From Rhizobium sp. PDO1-076 (GTDB lineage Bacteria; Pseudomonadota; Alphaproteobacteria; Rhizobiales; Rhizobiaceae), in assembly GCF_000247475.1 (NCBI RefSeq), contig NZ_AHZC01000222.1:1-64000 (forward strand): a DNA stretch of 64,000 nucleotides, in the 5' to 3' direction. The notes beneath the pieces were generated by a model, which ran no database searches, was not told where the DNA came from, and worked only from the letters and a program-made list of their open reading frames with translations. This document shows, one piece after another, positions 45,547-53,666 of this stretch (within the stretch, counting starts at the first letter, position 1; each line of letters opens with the position of its first letter). Both the position numbers and the translations under genes were made by a program.

Positions 45547-46365
45547 GTGAAATCCACCTCCACTATCGTTGCCAATGTCCTGTCGATCGCCGGATCCGAT
45601 CCGTCCGGCGGTGCCGGTATCCAGGCCGATCTGAAGACGTTCTCCGCGCGCGGCTGCTACGGCATGGCGGCAATCACTGCGCTGACGGCACAGAATACCC
45701 AAGGGGTCTCCGCCGTGCAGGCCGTCGACCCTGAATTCGTCGCAGAGCAGATCCGGATGATTTTTGCCGATGTGCGCGTCGATGCCGTGAAGATCGGGAT
45801 GATTGCCAATGCCGGCATTGCCCGCGCAGTCGCCGGCGCGCTCAGGCCGCATTCCACCATCCCGATCGTGCTCGATCCGGTGATGATCGCCAAGGGCGGC
45901 GCGGCACTGCTGGAGCCTGAAGCGGTTGCCGTGCTCCGCGATCAACTCCTGCCTCTGGCAACCGTTCTCACCCCCAATCTGCCCGAGGCCGCCGCCTTGC
46001 TCGACGAGCCCGAGGCGCTCAGCCGCGAAATTATGGAATCACAGGCCGCCCGTCTGATAATGCAAGGCCCAGGGGCTGTGTTGTTGAAGGGCGGGCATCT
46101 GACCGCCACCGAGAGCCCGGACATACTGGTGTCTGGCGAGCGCTTTCACTGGTTCGAGGCGCCGCGGATCGTCACGAAAAATACGCACGGTACGGGTTGC
46201 GCGCTGTCGAGCGCGATTGCCGCCGAACTTGCAAAGGGGCTGGCTATCGTTGACGCCGTTGCGACCGCCAAGGACTGGCTGGCCGGTGCAGTCGCGACGT
46301 CTGGGACGTTGACGGTGGGCTCGGGACATGGGCCCGTGCATCATTTCCACGGCCTTTGGAAATAA
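45547..46365 (+). CDS. thiD: Bifunctional hydroxymethylpyrimidine kinase / phosphomethylpyrimidine kinase ThiD
   Basis: The 272-residue ribokinase-fold enzyme phosphorylates HMP and HMP-P for thiamine synthesis. VLSIAGSDPSGGAGIQADLK at residue 9, DPVMIAKGGAALL near 118, LLKGGHL near 180 and NTHGTGCALSSAIA near 215 are intact. The GTG at 45547 follows GGGGCGCCC. It lies under a TPP riboswitch, in line with feedback control by thiamine pyrophosphate. Confidence 0.97.
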   Translation: MKSTSTIVANVLSIAGSDPSGGAGIQADLKTFSARGCYGMAAITALTAQNTQGVSAVQAVDPEFVAEQIRMIFADVRVDAVKIGMIANAGIARAVAGALRPHSTIPIVLDPVMIAKGGAALLEPEAVAVLRDQLLPLATVLTPNLPEAAALLDEPEALSREIMESQAARLIMQGPGAVLLKGGHLTATESPDILVSGERFHWFEAPRIVTKNTHGTGCALSSAIAAELAKGLAIVDAVATAKDWLAGAVATSGTLTVGSGHGPVHHFHGLWK

Positions 46366-46375
46366 AGCCCCTGGT

Positions 46376-46774
46376 CTATTCGCCGACCGATGCGGGAATG
46401 TCCCGGATGTCGTTCACCCATCTGAGCGCCGAACCGGTCCAGCTCTGATGACGTGGCACGAATGCCTGTCGCTGATCGATCGTTCCAAGGCGGATGGCGA
46501 TGCTGGCGCCGGTGGCATCGACCCGCCAGAGAGGGGAGCCGCAGGTGTCGCAGAAGAACTGGTCGCTTGGCCTGCCGCTGTTGCCGATCTTGCGGTATCG
46601 ACGCGCCGTGCCGGCCAGGATGCGGAAATCGCCTGGTTCCACACCGACGCTGACCCGGTACGCACAACCGGTCAGCCGCTGGCAATCGGTGCAATGGCAA
46701 ATGCCGACCTCCTGCGGGTCGACCTCGGCTTCGAAGCGGATAGCGCCGCAATGGCAGCTGCCGGAGATATGCAT
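46376..46774 (-). CDS. GFA family protein (glutathione-dependent formaldehyde-activating fold)
   Basis: The 132-residue protein has the zinc-binding GFA pattern: SCHCGAIRFEAE near residue 6, ICHCTDCQRLTG near 25 and FFCDTCGSPLW near 73. GFA enzymes of other bacteria act on S-hydroxymethylglutathione; most paralogues have no known substrate, so no activity is claimed. It is convergent with thiD with ten bases between stops. Confidence 0.92.
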   Translation of the reverse strand: MHISGSCHCGAIRFEAEVDPQEVGICHCTDCQRLTGCAYRVSVGVEPGDFRILAGTARRYRKIGNSGRPSDQFFCDTCGSPLWRVDATGASIAIRLGTIDQRQAFVPRHQSWTGSALRWVNDIRDIPASVGE

Positions 46775-46783
46775 GCTCAGTCT

Positions 46784-46820
46784 CCCAAGAAAAGAAAACC
46801 CGGCGGAGGGGGCCGCCGGG
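46784..46820 (-). terminator. Rho-independent terminator of the pirin gene
   Basis: On the minus strand, CCCGGCGG and CCGCCGGG form an eight-base stem with a six-base loop, followed by TTTTCTTTTCTT. It lies about 40 bases after the pirin stop and just before the GFA start codon. Confidence 0.8.
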
Positions 46821-46860
46821 CAAGAGGGAACTTGACTGTCAAAGCCTTGCGGCTGTGGGA

Positions 46861-47772
46861 TTAATGATCGACCTTGATAAAAGTTCCATTCTGCAATTCA
46901 TTCATCGCCTGCATCAGTTCCTCGCGTGTGTTCATCACGATCGGGCCGTGCCAGGCGACTGGTTCCTTGATCGGCTTGCCGGTGACCAGCAGGAAACGGA
47001 TACCCTGCTCGCCGGCCTGTACGGTGATCTCGTCGCCGGTATCGAAGACGACCAGTGTCCTGTTGCCGGAGAGGTCGCGGATATTCAGCTCCTCGCCCCT
47101 GTATTCCTTCTCGACCTTTACGCCGAACGGAGTGGATGCGTCGCGGAAGCTGCCGGAGCCTGCAAAAATATAGGCAAAAGCGGAGCGATAGGTATCGACC
47201 GGAATGGTCTTGCGTTTGCCGGGCGGCACGGAAATGTCGAGATAGACCGGCTCGGCTGCAATCCCGTCGACGGGGCCGGCTTTCCCCCAGAATTCGCCGG
47301 AAATCACCCTAACCGCTGTGCCGTCATCATCGACCACGACGGGAATGTCGCCGGACTTGATGTCCTGATAGCGTGGCGCGGTCATCTTCAGCGACGAGGG
47401 CAGGTTGGCCCAGAGCTGGAAGCCGTGCATGCGGCCGGCGAAATCGCCCTTGGGCATTTCCTGGTGCATGATGCCGCTACCGGCGGTCATCCACTGCAGA
47501 TCGCCCGCACCGAGCAGGCCGCGATTGCCGAGGCTATCACCATGTTCGACCGTGCCGGCCAGCACATAGGTAATGGTCTCGATGCCGCGATGCGGGTGCC
47601 AGGGGAAGCCGCGAATGTAGTCGGACGGGCTATCGTTGCGGAAATCGTCCATCATCAAAAAGGGATCGGTCATCGACGGATCGCCAAAGCCGAAGACACG
47701 GTGCAATTTCACGCCGGCACCTTCCATGGTGGGCGTGGCGCGGCTTTCATGCTTGACGGGTCGGATCGACAT
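46861..47772 (-). CDS. Pirin family protein
   Basis: The 303-residue double cupin contains the pirin metal site FPWHPHRGIETITYVLAG near residue 55 and MTAGSGIMHQEMP near 92. Some pirins are quercetin dioxygenases or regulators; which applies is unknown. The ATG at 47772 has AAAGGAG upstream and gives the usual S-I-R-P-V start; the longer frame lacks family sequence. Confidence 0.93.
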   Translation of the reverse strand: MSIRPVKHESRATPTMEGAGVKLHRVFGFGDPSMTDPFLMMDDFRNDSPSDYIRGFPWHPHRGIETITYVLAGTVEHGDSLGNRGLLGAGDLQWMTAGSGIMHQEMPKGDFAGRMHGFQLWANLPSSLKMTAPRYQDIKSGDIPVVVDDDGTAVRVISGEFWGKAGPVDGIAAEPVYLDISVPPGKRKTIPVDTYRSAFAYIFAGSGSFRDASTPFGVKVEKEYRGEELNIRDLSGNRTLVVFDTGDEITVQAGEQGIRFLLVTGKPIKEPVAWHGPIVMNTREELMQAMNELQNGTFIKVDH

Positions 47773-48056
47773 CGGTTGCTCCTTTGAGCGCGTACGCGGT
47801 TGGCGCCAATATAGCCGAACTTCGCCAAAGCCGAAGGCGGGCACCGGGAACGCAGTGTTCACAAAATTCGCCGAGGTTCGAAAAGAACAGGCTGCCAGTC
47901 ACAAAACTCGATTGTGCAGTGCAGAAAGTGATTGCGACAATCGTCAAAATTCTGTCATCAATGACGTGACGTTTACAAATCATTAGCCAATCGGTTGAAC
48001 ACTGACGGAAAGCGCGCCGACACCGGATCGGCAGCTTGCAGGAGTTGTGAAAACGC

Positions 48057-48884
48057 ATGTGTCGTTGGGCAGCCTATCGCGGCGAAGCGATCTATCTTGA
48101 AGAACTGGTCACCTCGCCGGCGCATTCGCTGATAGAGCAATCCCACTGCGCCACCCGTGCAAAGACAGCCACCAATGCGGATGGCTTCGGCATCGCCTGG
48201 TACGGCGACCGCCCGGAACCTGGCCGTTTCCGCGATGTGCTTCCCGCCTGGTCCGATTGCAATCTGAAAAGTCTTGCCAGTCAGATCCGCTCGCCGCTGT
48301 TTCTTGCGCATGTGCGCGCAGCTACCCACGGCACGACCCGCCGCGACAACTGTCATCCTTTCGTCAACGGCAACTGGTCCTTCATGCATAACGGCCAGAT
48401 CGATCATTTCGACCGCATCCGTCGGCCGATGGAGACGATGCTCGACGACGATCATTTTCATGCGCGCGTCGGCACCACCGATTCCGAACTGCTTTTTCTG
48501 CTTGCCCTGCAGTTCGGCCTGAAAGAAAGGCCCATTGCCGCGATGAGCGAGGCCGTGGGCTTTGTCGAGCGCATGAGCATGCACATGACCGGCGAAGCGC
48601 GCGTACGCTTTACGGCGGCCTTCTCCGACGGTCGCACGCTCTATGCCGTGCGCTATTCGACCGATGCTTTCGCGCCGACGCTCTACGCGGCCCCGATGGG
48701 CGACAAGGGCGGTTACTGTCTGGTCTCCGAGCCGCTCACTGATGAGACCGACAAATGGGTCGAGATCCCCGCCAGCAGCGCGGTGATCCTCAGCGAGAAA
48801 GGTCTCGATGCGGTCGAGTTCCGCCCGTCCGCCGACGACGCGCGTTTGCCTGAACCGGCACGGGTGCCGGCAATGGCGCTCTGA
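48057..48884 (+). CDS. Class II glutamine amidotransferase (YafJ type)
   Basis: The 275-residue protein starts MCRWAAYRGEA, so Cys2 is the exposed N-terminal nucleophile of Ntn glutamine amidotransferases. ADGFGIAWYGD near 41, HVRAATHG near 84 and FMHNGQI near 110 complete the amidase site. No synthetase domain is attached, as in YafJ and the EgtC-like group. An AGGAG site precedes the ATG. The acceptor substrate is unknown. Confidence 0.92.
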   Translation: MCRWAAYRGEAIYLEELVTSPAHSLIEQSHCATRAKTATNADGFGIAWYGDRPEPGRFRDVLPAWSDCNLKSLASQIRSPLFLAHVRAATHGTTRRDNCHPFVNGNWSFMHNGQIDHFDRIRRPMETMLDDDHFHARVGTTDSELLFLLALQFGLKERPIAAMSEAVGFVERMSMHMTGEARVRFTAAFSDGRTLYAVRYSTDAFAPTLYAAPMGDKGGYCLVSEPLTDETDKWVEIPASSAVILSEKGLDAVEFRPSADDARLPEPARVPAMAL

Positions 48885-48921
48885 TCGCGCCTCGGCAACC
48901 AGATCGCCAGTTGATCGCCGT

Positions 48922-49275
48922 TTAAAGGGGAATACCCAGCTCGATGCGCAGCTTGCGTGTCAGGCCCGCACTGACCAGACCATAGGACCGACGCAGATAT
49001 TCTGCGGCCTCCTCTGCGGTCAAAGCTGATACGGGTGAAACAGAGACCCATTTGCGCTTGGCGAAGTAGGGGGCCTGCTCGATTCCTTCCAGCGCGGTCA
49101 GGATCTCGAAGCTCTCCTCGCTCACCTTGAACGTCAGCCGGTTTTCCGCATCGGTGATCAGGCCGAACACCTTGTCTCCAACCTTGGCGACCGATGATTC
49201 CCATTGATCAGCCATGGAGGTGCCAGGCAGCGCCTCGACAAATTGTTGGAACCCTGTGCGGCTGAAAAGGCTCAT
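48922..49275 (-). CDS. MmcQ/YjbR family DNA-binding-fold protein
   Basis: The 117-residue protein has the YjbR-like order: SMADQWESSVAKVGDKVFGLI near residue 20, then FKVSEESFEIL near 49 and KWVSVSP near 74. The fold is double-wing and often called DNA-binding, but function is unproven. A GGAGGAG site precedes the ATG, which overlaps the coaBC stop by four bases (ATGA). Confidence 0.9.
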   Translation of the reverse strand: MSLFSRTGFQQFVEALPGTSMADQWESSVAKVGDKVFGLITDAENRLTFKVSEESFEILTALEGIEQAPYFAKRKWVSVSPVSALTAEEAAEYLRRSYGLVSAGLTRKLRIELGIPL

Positions 49276-50486
49276 GGCTTTGCTCCTCCGACCTGCGTCG
49301 CGATCCACAGTGCAAGCCGCTCCGCGACCTCGTCCTTCGACAGGTCCGGCCAGGCCTCGACGCCGGTCTTCGAGATCATCCGCACGCGGTTACGATCTCC
49401 ACCCATGATACCGGTTTCCGGCGAGACATCGTTGGCGACAATCAGATCGGCACCCTTGCGCTCCAGCTTGGCGCGACCGTTTTCCTCTATGTTCTGGGTC
49501 TCGGCGGCAAAGCCGACCACCAGTTGCGGTCTTTGCGAATGATGGCCGATCGTCTTTAGGATATCCGGGTTTTCGGCAAGCTGCAGGGGAGGGGGCGCCT
49601 CTCCCGGCTGTTTCTTGATTTTCTGGCCCGAGGAACTCGCAACACGCCAGTCGGCGACGGCGGCGACCATGACGGCGATATCGGCAGGCAGTGCTGCAAG
49701 CACCGCGTCGCGCATCTCTTCCGCCCGCTCGACATGCTGTGTGTTGACGCCGGCGGGATCGGCGATCGTCACAGGCCCGGAGACCAGCGTCACTTGCGCA
49801 CCGAGCCGCGCAAGGGCGGCCGCGATCGCGTGCCCCTGTTTTCCGGAAGAGCGGTTGGCAATGTAGCGCACCGGGTCGATCGGCTCATGAGTCGGACCGG
49901 ATGTCACAATGGCTTTCAGGCCCGCCAGCGGCTTTGGTCCCGACAGAAGGTTTTCGACGGCGGCGACGATATCGAGCGGTTCGACCATGCGGCCAAGGCC
50001 TCGCTCGCCGCTTTCCGCCATCTCGCCCTCCAACGGCCCAACGACATGCACGCCGTCCTTTTTGAGGGTCGCCAGATTGCGCTGTGTCGCTGATGCAGCC
50101 CACATTTTCGGGTTCATCGCCGGCGCAACCATTATCGGGCGATCGCTGGCAAGCAGCACGGCGGACGCAAGATCATCGGCCAGGCCATGCGCCATCTTGG
50201 CCATCAGGTCTGCGGTGGCCGGAGCAACGACAACAAGATCGCATTCCCGCGCCAGCCGGATATGGCCGACATCCTGCTCGTCCTCGCGGGAAAACAGGTC
50301 GGTATAGACATGGCCGGCAGAAAGCGCACCGACAGCCAGCGGTGTGATGAATTCCTGTGCCGCCCTCGTCATGATCGGCCGCACCACTGCGCCGCGTTCG
50401 CGCAGCCGACGGATCAGGTCGAGGCTCTTGTAGGCGGCAATGCCGCCTGCAACGATCAGGAGAATGCGCTTGCCGCCCAAGGTCAT
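49272..50486 (-). CDS. coaBC: Bifunctional phosphopantothenoylcysteine decarboxylase / phosphopantothenate-cysteine ligase CoaBC
   Basis: The 404-residue fusion makes 4'-phosphopantetheine for coenzyme A. The CoaC half (about 1-185) binds FMN and shows MVAPAMNPKMW near 116; the CoaB half shows TSGPTHEPIDPVRYIANRSS near 195 and the KIKKQPGE motif near 288. It sits upstream of the YjbR gene on the same strand and is convergent with the amidotransferase region. Confidence 0.97.
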   Translation of the reverse strand: MTLGGKRILLIVAGGIAAYKSLDLIRRLRERGAVVRPIMTRAAQEFITPLAVGALSAGHVYTDLFSREDEQDVGHIRLARECDLVVVAPATADLMAKMAHGLADDLASAVLLASDRPIMVAPAMNPKMWAASATQRNLATLKKDGVHVVGPLEGEMAESGERGLGRMVEPLDIVAAVENLLSGPKPLAGLKAIVTSGPTHEPIDPVRYIANRSSGKQGHAIAAALARLGAQVTLVSGPVTIADPAGVNTQHVERAEEMRDAVLAALPADIAVMVAAVADWRVASSSGQKIKKQPGEAPPPLQLAENPDILKTIGHHSQRPQLVVGFAAETQNIEENGRAKLERKGADLIVANDVSPETGIMGGDRNRVRMISKTGVEAWPDLSKDEVAERLALWIATQVGGAKP

Positions 50487-50576
50487 GGATAAGGCCCTTT
50501 CTGTCAGCGCGACCCTATCGCAATTCGGGCAAGAGGCAATGTCGGGAGGTTGTTGTGGTAAACGTGCGGAAAGGGC

Positions 50577-51620
50577 TCAGTTTGCTGGGGTCAGTTGAAG
50601 CGGAACCTCGGCAACGGTACCGCTGACATCTTCCAGATAGTGCAGCCCGGCTCCAAGCGTCGATGCCATGGATTTGACGATCCGGCTGCCGAGGCCCGTG
50701 CCCGTCGGAGCCTTGCCGGTGTCAATGCCGATGCCGTCATCCTCGACCCGCAGCAGAGCCTCTGTATCGGACAGTCGTTTCAGCTTCACCCGAATATCAC
50801 CGCCGCCGCCGAGATTGGGATAGGCGTATTTGAAGGCATTGGTCACGAGTTCCGTGACGATCATCCCGACCGAAACGGCCTTGTCGGCCGTCAGCGAGAT
50901 GGGGTCGGCATCAAGCAGAAGCCGAACCGGTCTTTCGGCGCTGTGCAACGAATTGAACAGTTCGGCCGTTAGGCGGCCGAGATACCGGTCCAGTTCCACC
51001 CGGCTGACATCCTCGGATGTGTAGAGACTGCGGTGCATGCCGGCGATCGCCGAGATGCGCGCCTGGGTCTCGGCCAGTTCCGCCTTGACCTCGTCGCTCT
51101 TTGCGCTGGAGATCTGCAGCCTGAGCAGGCTCGCGACAAGGGCCAGGGAGTTTGCTACCCGATGGTTGACTTCGGCAAGCAGCGCTTCCGCGCGCTCCTT
51201 GCCCAGACGGATTTCCTCGTCCGCCCGCTCCTTGGCGGCACGTAACTGGGCATTCGACACTGACTGCTCGATGGCGCTGGCAAGAAGCGGAAGAAAATCG
51301 TCGCTGACCGATTTGATCACATAGTCGGCGGCGCCTGCCTTGATGGCCTCGATGGCGATCTGGGCCTCGTTGGAGCCGGTGACATAGACGACCGGCATAT
51401 GGAAACCCTGCTCGCGCAGGTTCGCCATCACTTCGTGACCGGTGGTTTGGCGCAGGTAGTGATCGAGGACGACGACGTCGAAATTGCCGCCCTGCAGTAA
51501 TGACAAGGCGTCATGCGTGGTTTCCGCATGCGCGACCTCGTGTCCCATGCGGCCAAGCGATTTCTGCACCAGCCGGACGATGGCGGCGTCGTCGTCGATA
51601 TAGAGGACGCGGAAGCTCAT
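50577..51620 (-). CDS. Receiver-HisKA_2 hybrid histidine kinase
   Basis: The 347-residue protein has an N-terminal receiver (acidic pair in YIDDDAA, phospho-acceptor in VVLDHYLRQTTG, Lys in YVIKSVSD, about residues 1-125) followed by a HisKA_2-type phospho-acceptor helix (EVNHRVANSLALVASLLR near 153) and an HATPase domain with GIGIDTGKAP and GTGLGSRIV near the end. The H-R-V-A-N motif places it among HWE/HisKA_2 kinases. It ends a three-gene minus-strand cluster that starts with a CHASE3 kinase. The ATG at 51620 gives the normal receiver start; the longer open frame does not. Confidence 0.88.
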   Translation of the reverse strand: MSFRVLYIDDDAAIVRLVQKSLGRMGHEVAHAETTHDALSLLQGGNFDVVVLDHYLRQTTGHEVMANLREQGFHMPVVYVTGSNEAQIAIEAIKAGAADYVIKSVSDDFLPLLASAIEQSVSNAQLRAAKERADEEIRLGKERAEALLAEVNHRVANSLALVASLLRLQISSAKSDEVKAELAETQARISAIAGMHRSLYTSEDVSRVELDRYLGRLTAELFNSLHSAERPVRLLLDADPISLTADKAVSVGMIVTELVTNAFKYAYPNLGGGGDIRVKLKRLSDTEALLRVEDDGIGIDTGKAPTGTGLGSRIVKSMASTLGAGLHYLEDVSGTVAEVPLQLTPAN

Positions 51621-51636
51621 CGTCACCAATCCGCTT

Positions 51637-52077
51637 TCAGGGGATCTGCATGACGGAGAAGAACAGTCCGAGTTGGCGGATAGCGTTGGCGAAGTTGTCG
51701 TAGTCGACAGGTTTGGTGATATAGACATTGGCCCCAAGGTCGTAGCACCGCTGTATTTCGCGTTCGTCATCCGTCGTGGTCAGGATGACGACCGGCAACC
51801 GTCGCGTATGCGGGTTGGATTTCACTTTTTCCAAGATGTCGGTGCCCGACATGTCAGGCAGGTTCAGATCGAGCAGGATCAGCAGGTAGCGGTCTTGCGA
51901 AACTTGGCCGCTGCGGTCCTTTCCGAGAATGAAGTCGAGCGCATCCGTGCCGTTCGTAAATGGCACGATTTCGTTGTTGACGCCGGCACGGCGCACATTC
52001 TTTTCGATCAGACGGGCGTGCCCCTCATCGTCTTCAACCATCACAATGGTGACTTCTTTGCCGACAGCTTTCATCAT
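51637..52077 (-). CDS. Single-domain response regulator (Rcp1 type)
   Basis: The 146-residue protein is one receiver of the phytochrome-partner Rcp1 branch: MVEDDEGHARLIEKNVRRAG near residue 13, LLDLNLPDMSGTDILEKVK near 67, VVILTTTDDEREIQRCYDLGAN and YITKPVDY near 118. There is no output domain. Its ATG overlaps the upstream kinase stop by one base (TAATG). It probably takes phosphate from the CHASE3 kinase and may pass it on to the next gene's product. Confidence 0.92.
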   Translation of the reverse strand: MMKAVGKEVTIVMVEDDEGHARLIEKNVRRAGVNNEIVPFTNGTDALDFILGKDRSGQVSQDRYLLILLDLNLPDMSGTDILEKVKSNPHTRRLPVVILTTTDDEREIQRCYDLGANVYITKPVDYDNFANAIRQLGLFFSVMQIP

Positions 52078-53564
52078 TAACTCCGTACTAAGCGTGACAG
52101 ATCGGATGGCAGCCGCAGAACAAATGTCGAGCCTTCACCCAAACGGGAGGAAACACTGATTTCCCCGCCAAGGTTCCGTGCCAGAGATCGCACATGCGCA
52201 AGACCGATGCCTTCGCCGGTCTTGTCTTGCTGGCCCGCGCGACGAAAAAGTTCGAAAACGCGTTCCTGATCCTGCTCCGCGATACCACGGCCGTTGTCCT
52301 GAACTTCGATCCGCACCATGTGCCGGCCTTCCGGCGCGGTGCGGACCGCCAGTTCAAGCGGCCTATCCGGATGCTTATACTTGATGGCGTTGTCGAAAAG
52401 GTTACCGAGAATCTGTTCGAGCGAAAGCCGGTCGGTGACCAGCCTGGTCGCTTTGGTGTCGAGCGACGTCTGCCCGTCGCTCTCGCTGATCTGATGGTGA
52501 AGGCTGGCCGCGATGTTTTCCAGCAGGGGTGTGAGCTCGACCGGTTCCGGCTTCAGCTGCCTCCGGCCATCGCGCGAGATCTTCAGGATCGCGTTGATCA
52601 AACCGTCCATTTTCTTCGTCGATGAGCGAATGAAGCCGATGGCTTCCGGCAGGTCCTCCGATGCCGCAAGCCGCGCCTCCCGGATCATCTCTTCCGACAC
52701 CGACGTGCCATCGGCAAGCACATAGGCCTGCAGCGATTTAAGCGATGTATCGAGTTCGGCCGTAAAACCCATGATGTTGACCAGCGGCGCCCTGAGATCA
52801 TGCGTGACGATATAGGCAAAACGCTGGATTTCCTGGTTTGCCTGCATCAGATCTTCGGTGCGTTCGGCAACCCGAGCCTCCAGCCCGGCATTCAGATGCT
52901 CCACTTCCGTGCGGGCTTTCAGGAGTTCGCGCACATGCTGGTAGACGATCAGCATCGCGCCACTCATGACCACCAGGATGGCGATGCCACTACCCACGGT
53001 AATCCACTGCAGATGTTGTGTCGCCTCGACCTGTTCGCTCACGCCTCGGTCGACATTGCTGTCGGACCTCTGCTTGAAGTCGTCCATGACCGCCCGGATC
53101 TGGTCCATCACCTCGCGTCCGACTTCGGTCTGCACCAGCCTGACGGCTTCATCGCGCTGGCCCGACTTGACGAGGTCGATAGTCCGAGCCATTTCGCTGA
53201 GCTTGCTCTGGACCAGACTTTGCAGTTCCGGCATTCGCTCTTGTTTGATTGGGCGCCCGCGAACCCGTTGCGACAACAATTCGAGATTGCTGTTCATCGA
53301 GCTTAAGGCTTTGTCGTAGGGCGCGAGAAAACTCTCGTCTTGCGTCAGGATATAGCCGCGCTGACCGGTTTCCGCATCGGTCAGGTTCTGAATCAGATCC
53401 GCTGCAGTTCGACGGATGTCCCGCTCCACGATAATGTAGTCGAAAGTCGCACTGGTTTTCTCAACCAGTCCAAACGTTGCAACGACGATGCCAAGCAGGA
53501 TACCGGTTCCGATCAACATGAAGAGAATGGTTGACCGGACGAAGCTGGATTGGGTGGCGGACAT
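52077..53564 (-). CDS. CHASE3-domain sensor histidine kinase
   Basis: The 495-residue kinase has a first membrane segment (about residues 10-32), a periplasmic CHASE3 domain (about 38-175, with TDAETGQRGYILTQDESFL), a second membrane segment (about 188-208), a short coiled linker and a HisKA/HATPase core. The H-box is YIVTHDLRAPLVNI near 257; the N and G boxes are GNLFDNAIKYKHP and GEGIGLAHV. An AGGAG site precedes the ATG at 53564. It heads the cluster with the Rcp1-type receiver and the receiver-HisKA_2 kinase. Confidence 0.92.
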   Translation of the reverse strand: MSATQSSFVRSTILFMLIGTGILLGIVVATFGLVEKTSATFDYIIVERDIRRTAADLIQNLTDAETGQRGYILTQDESFLAPYDKALSSMNSNLELLSQRVRGRPIKQERMPELQSLVQSKLSEMARTIDLVKSGQRDEAVRLVQTEVGREVMDQIRAVMDDFKQRSDSNVDRGVSEQVEATQHLQWITVGSGIAILVVMSGAMLIVYQHVRELLKARTEVEHLNAGLEARVAERTEDLMQANQEIQRFAYIVTHDLRAPLVNIMGFTAELDTSLKSLQAYVLADGTSVSEEMIREARLAASEDLPEAIGFIRSSTKKMDGLINAILKISRDGRRQLKPEPVELTPLLENIAASLHHQISESDGQTSLDTKATRLVTDRLSLEQILGNLFDNAIKYKHPDRPLELAVRTAPEGRHMVRIEVQDNGRGIAEQDQERVFELFRRAGQQDKTGEGIGLAHVRSLARNLGGEISVSSRLGEGSTFVLRLPSDLSRLVRS

Positions 53565-53666
53565 GAAACTCCTGAGGGAACAACTATGCTTAAGTATGGT
53601 TGTAACGCGCCGGCACGCCGCTTGTTCCATCGACTAAACGAAAAACCGTGATGGATTTATAAATGT

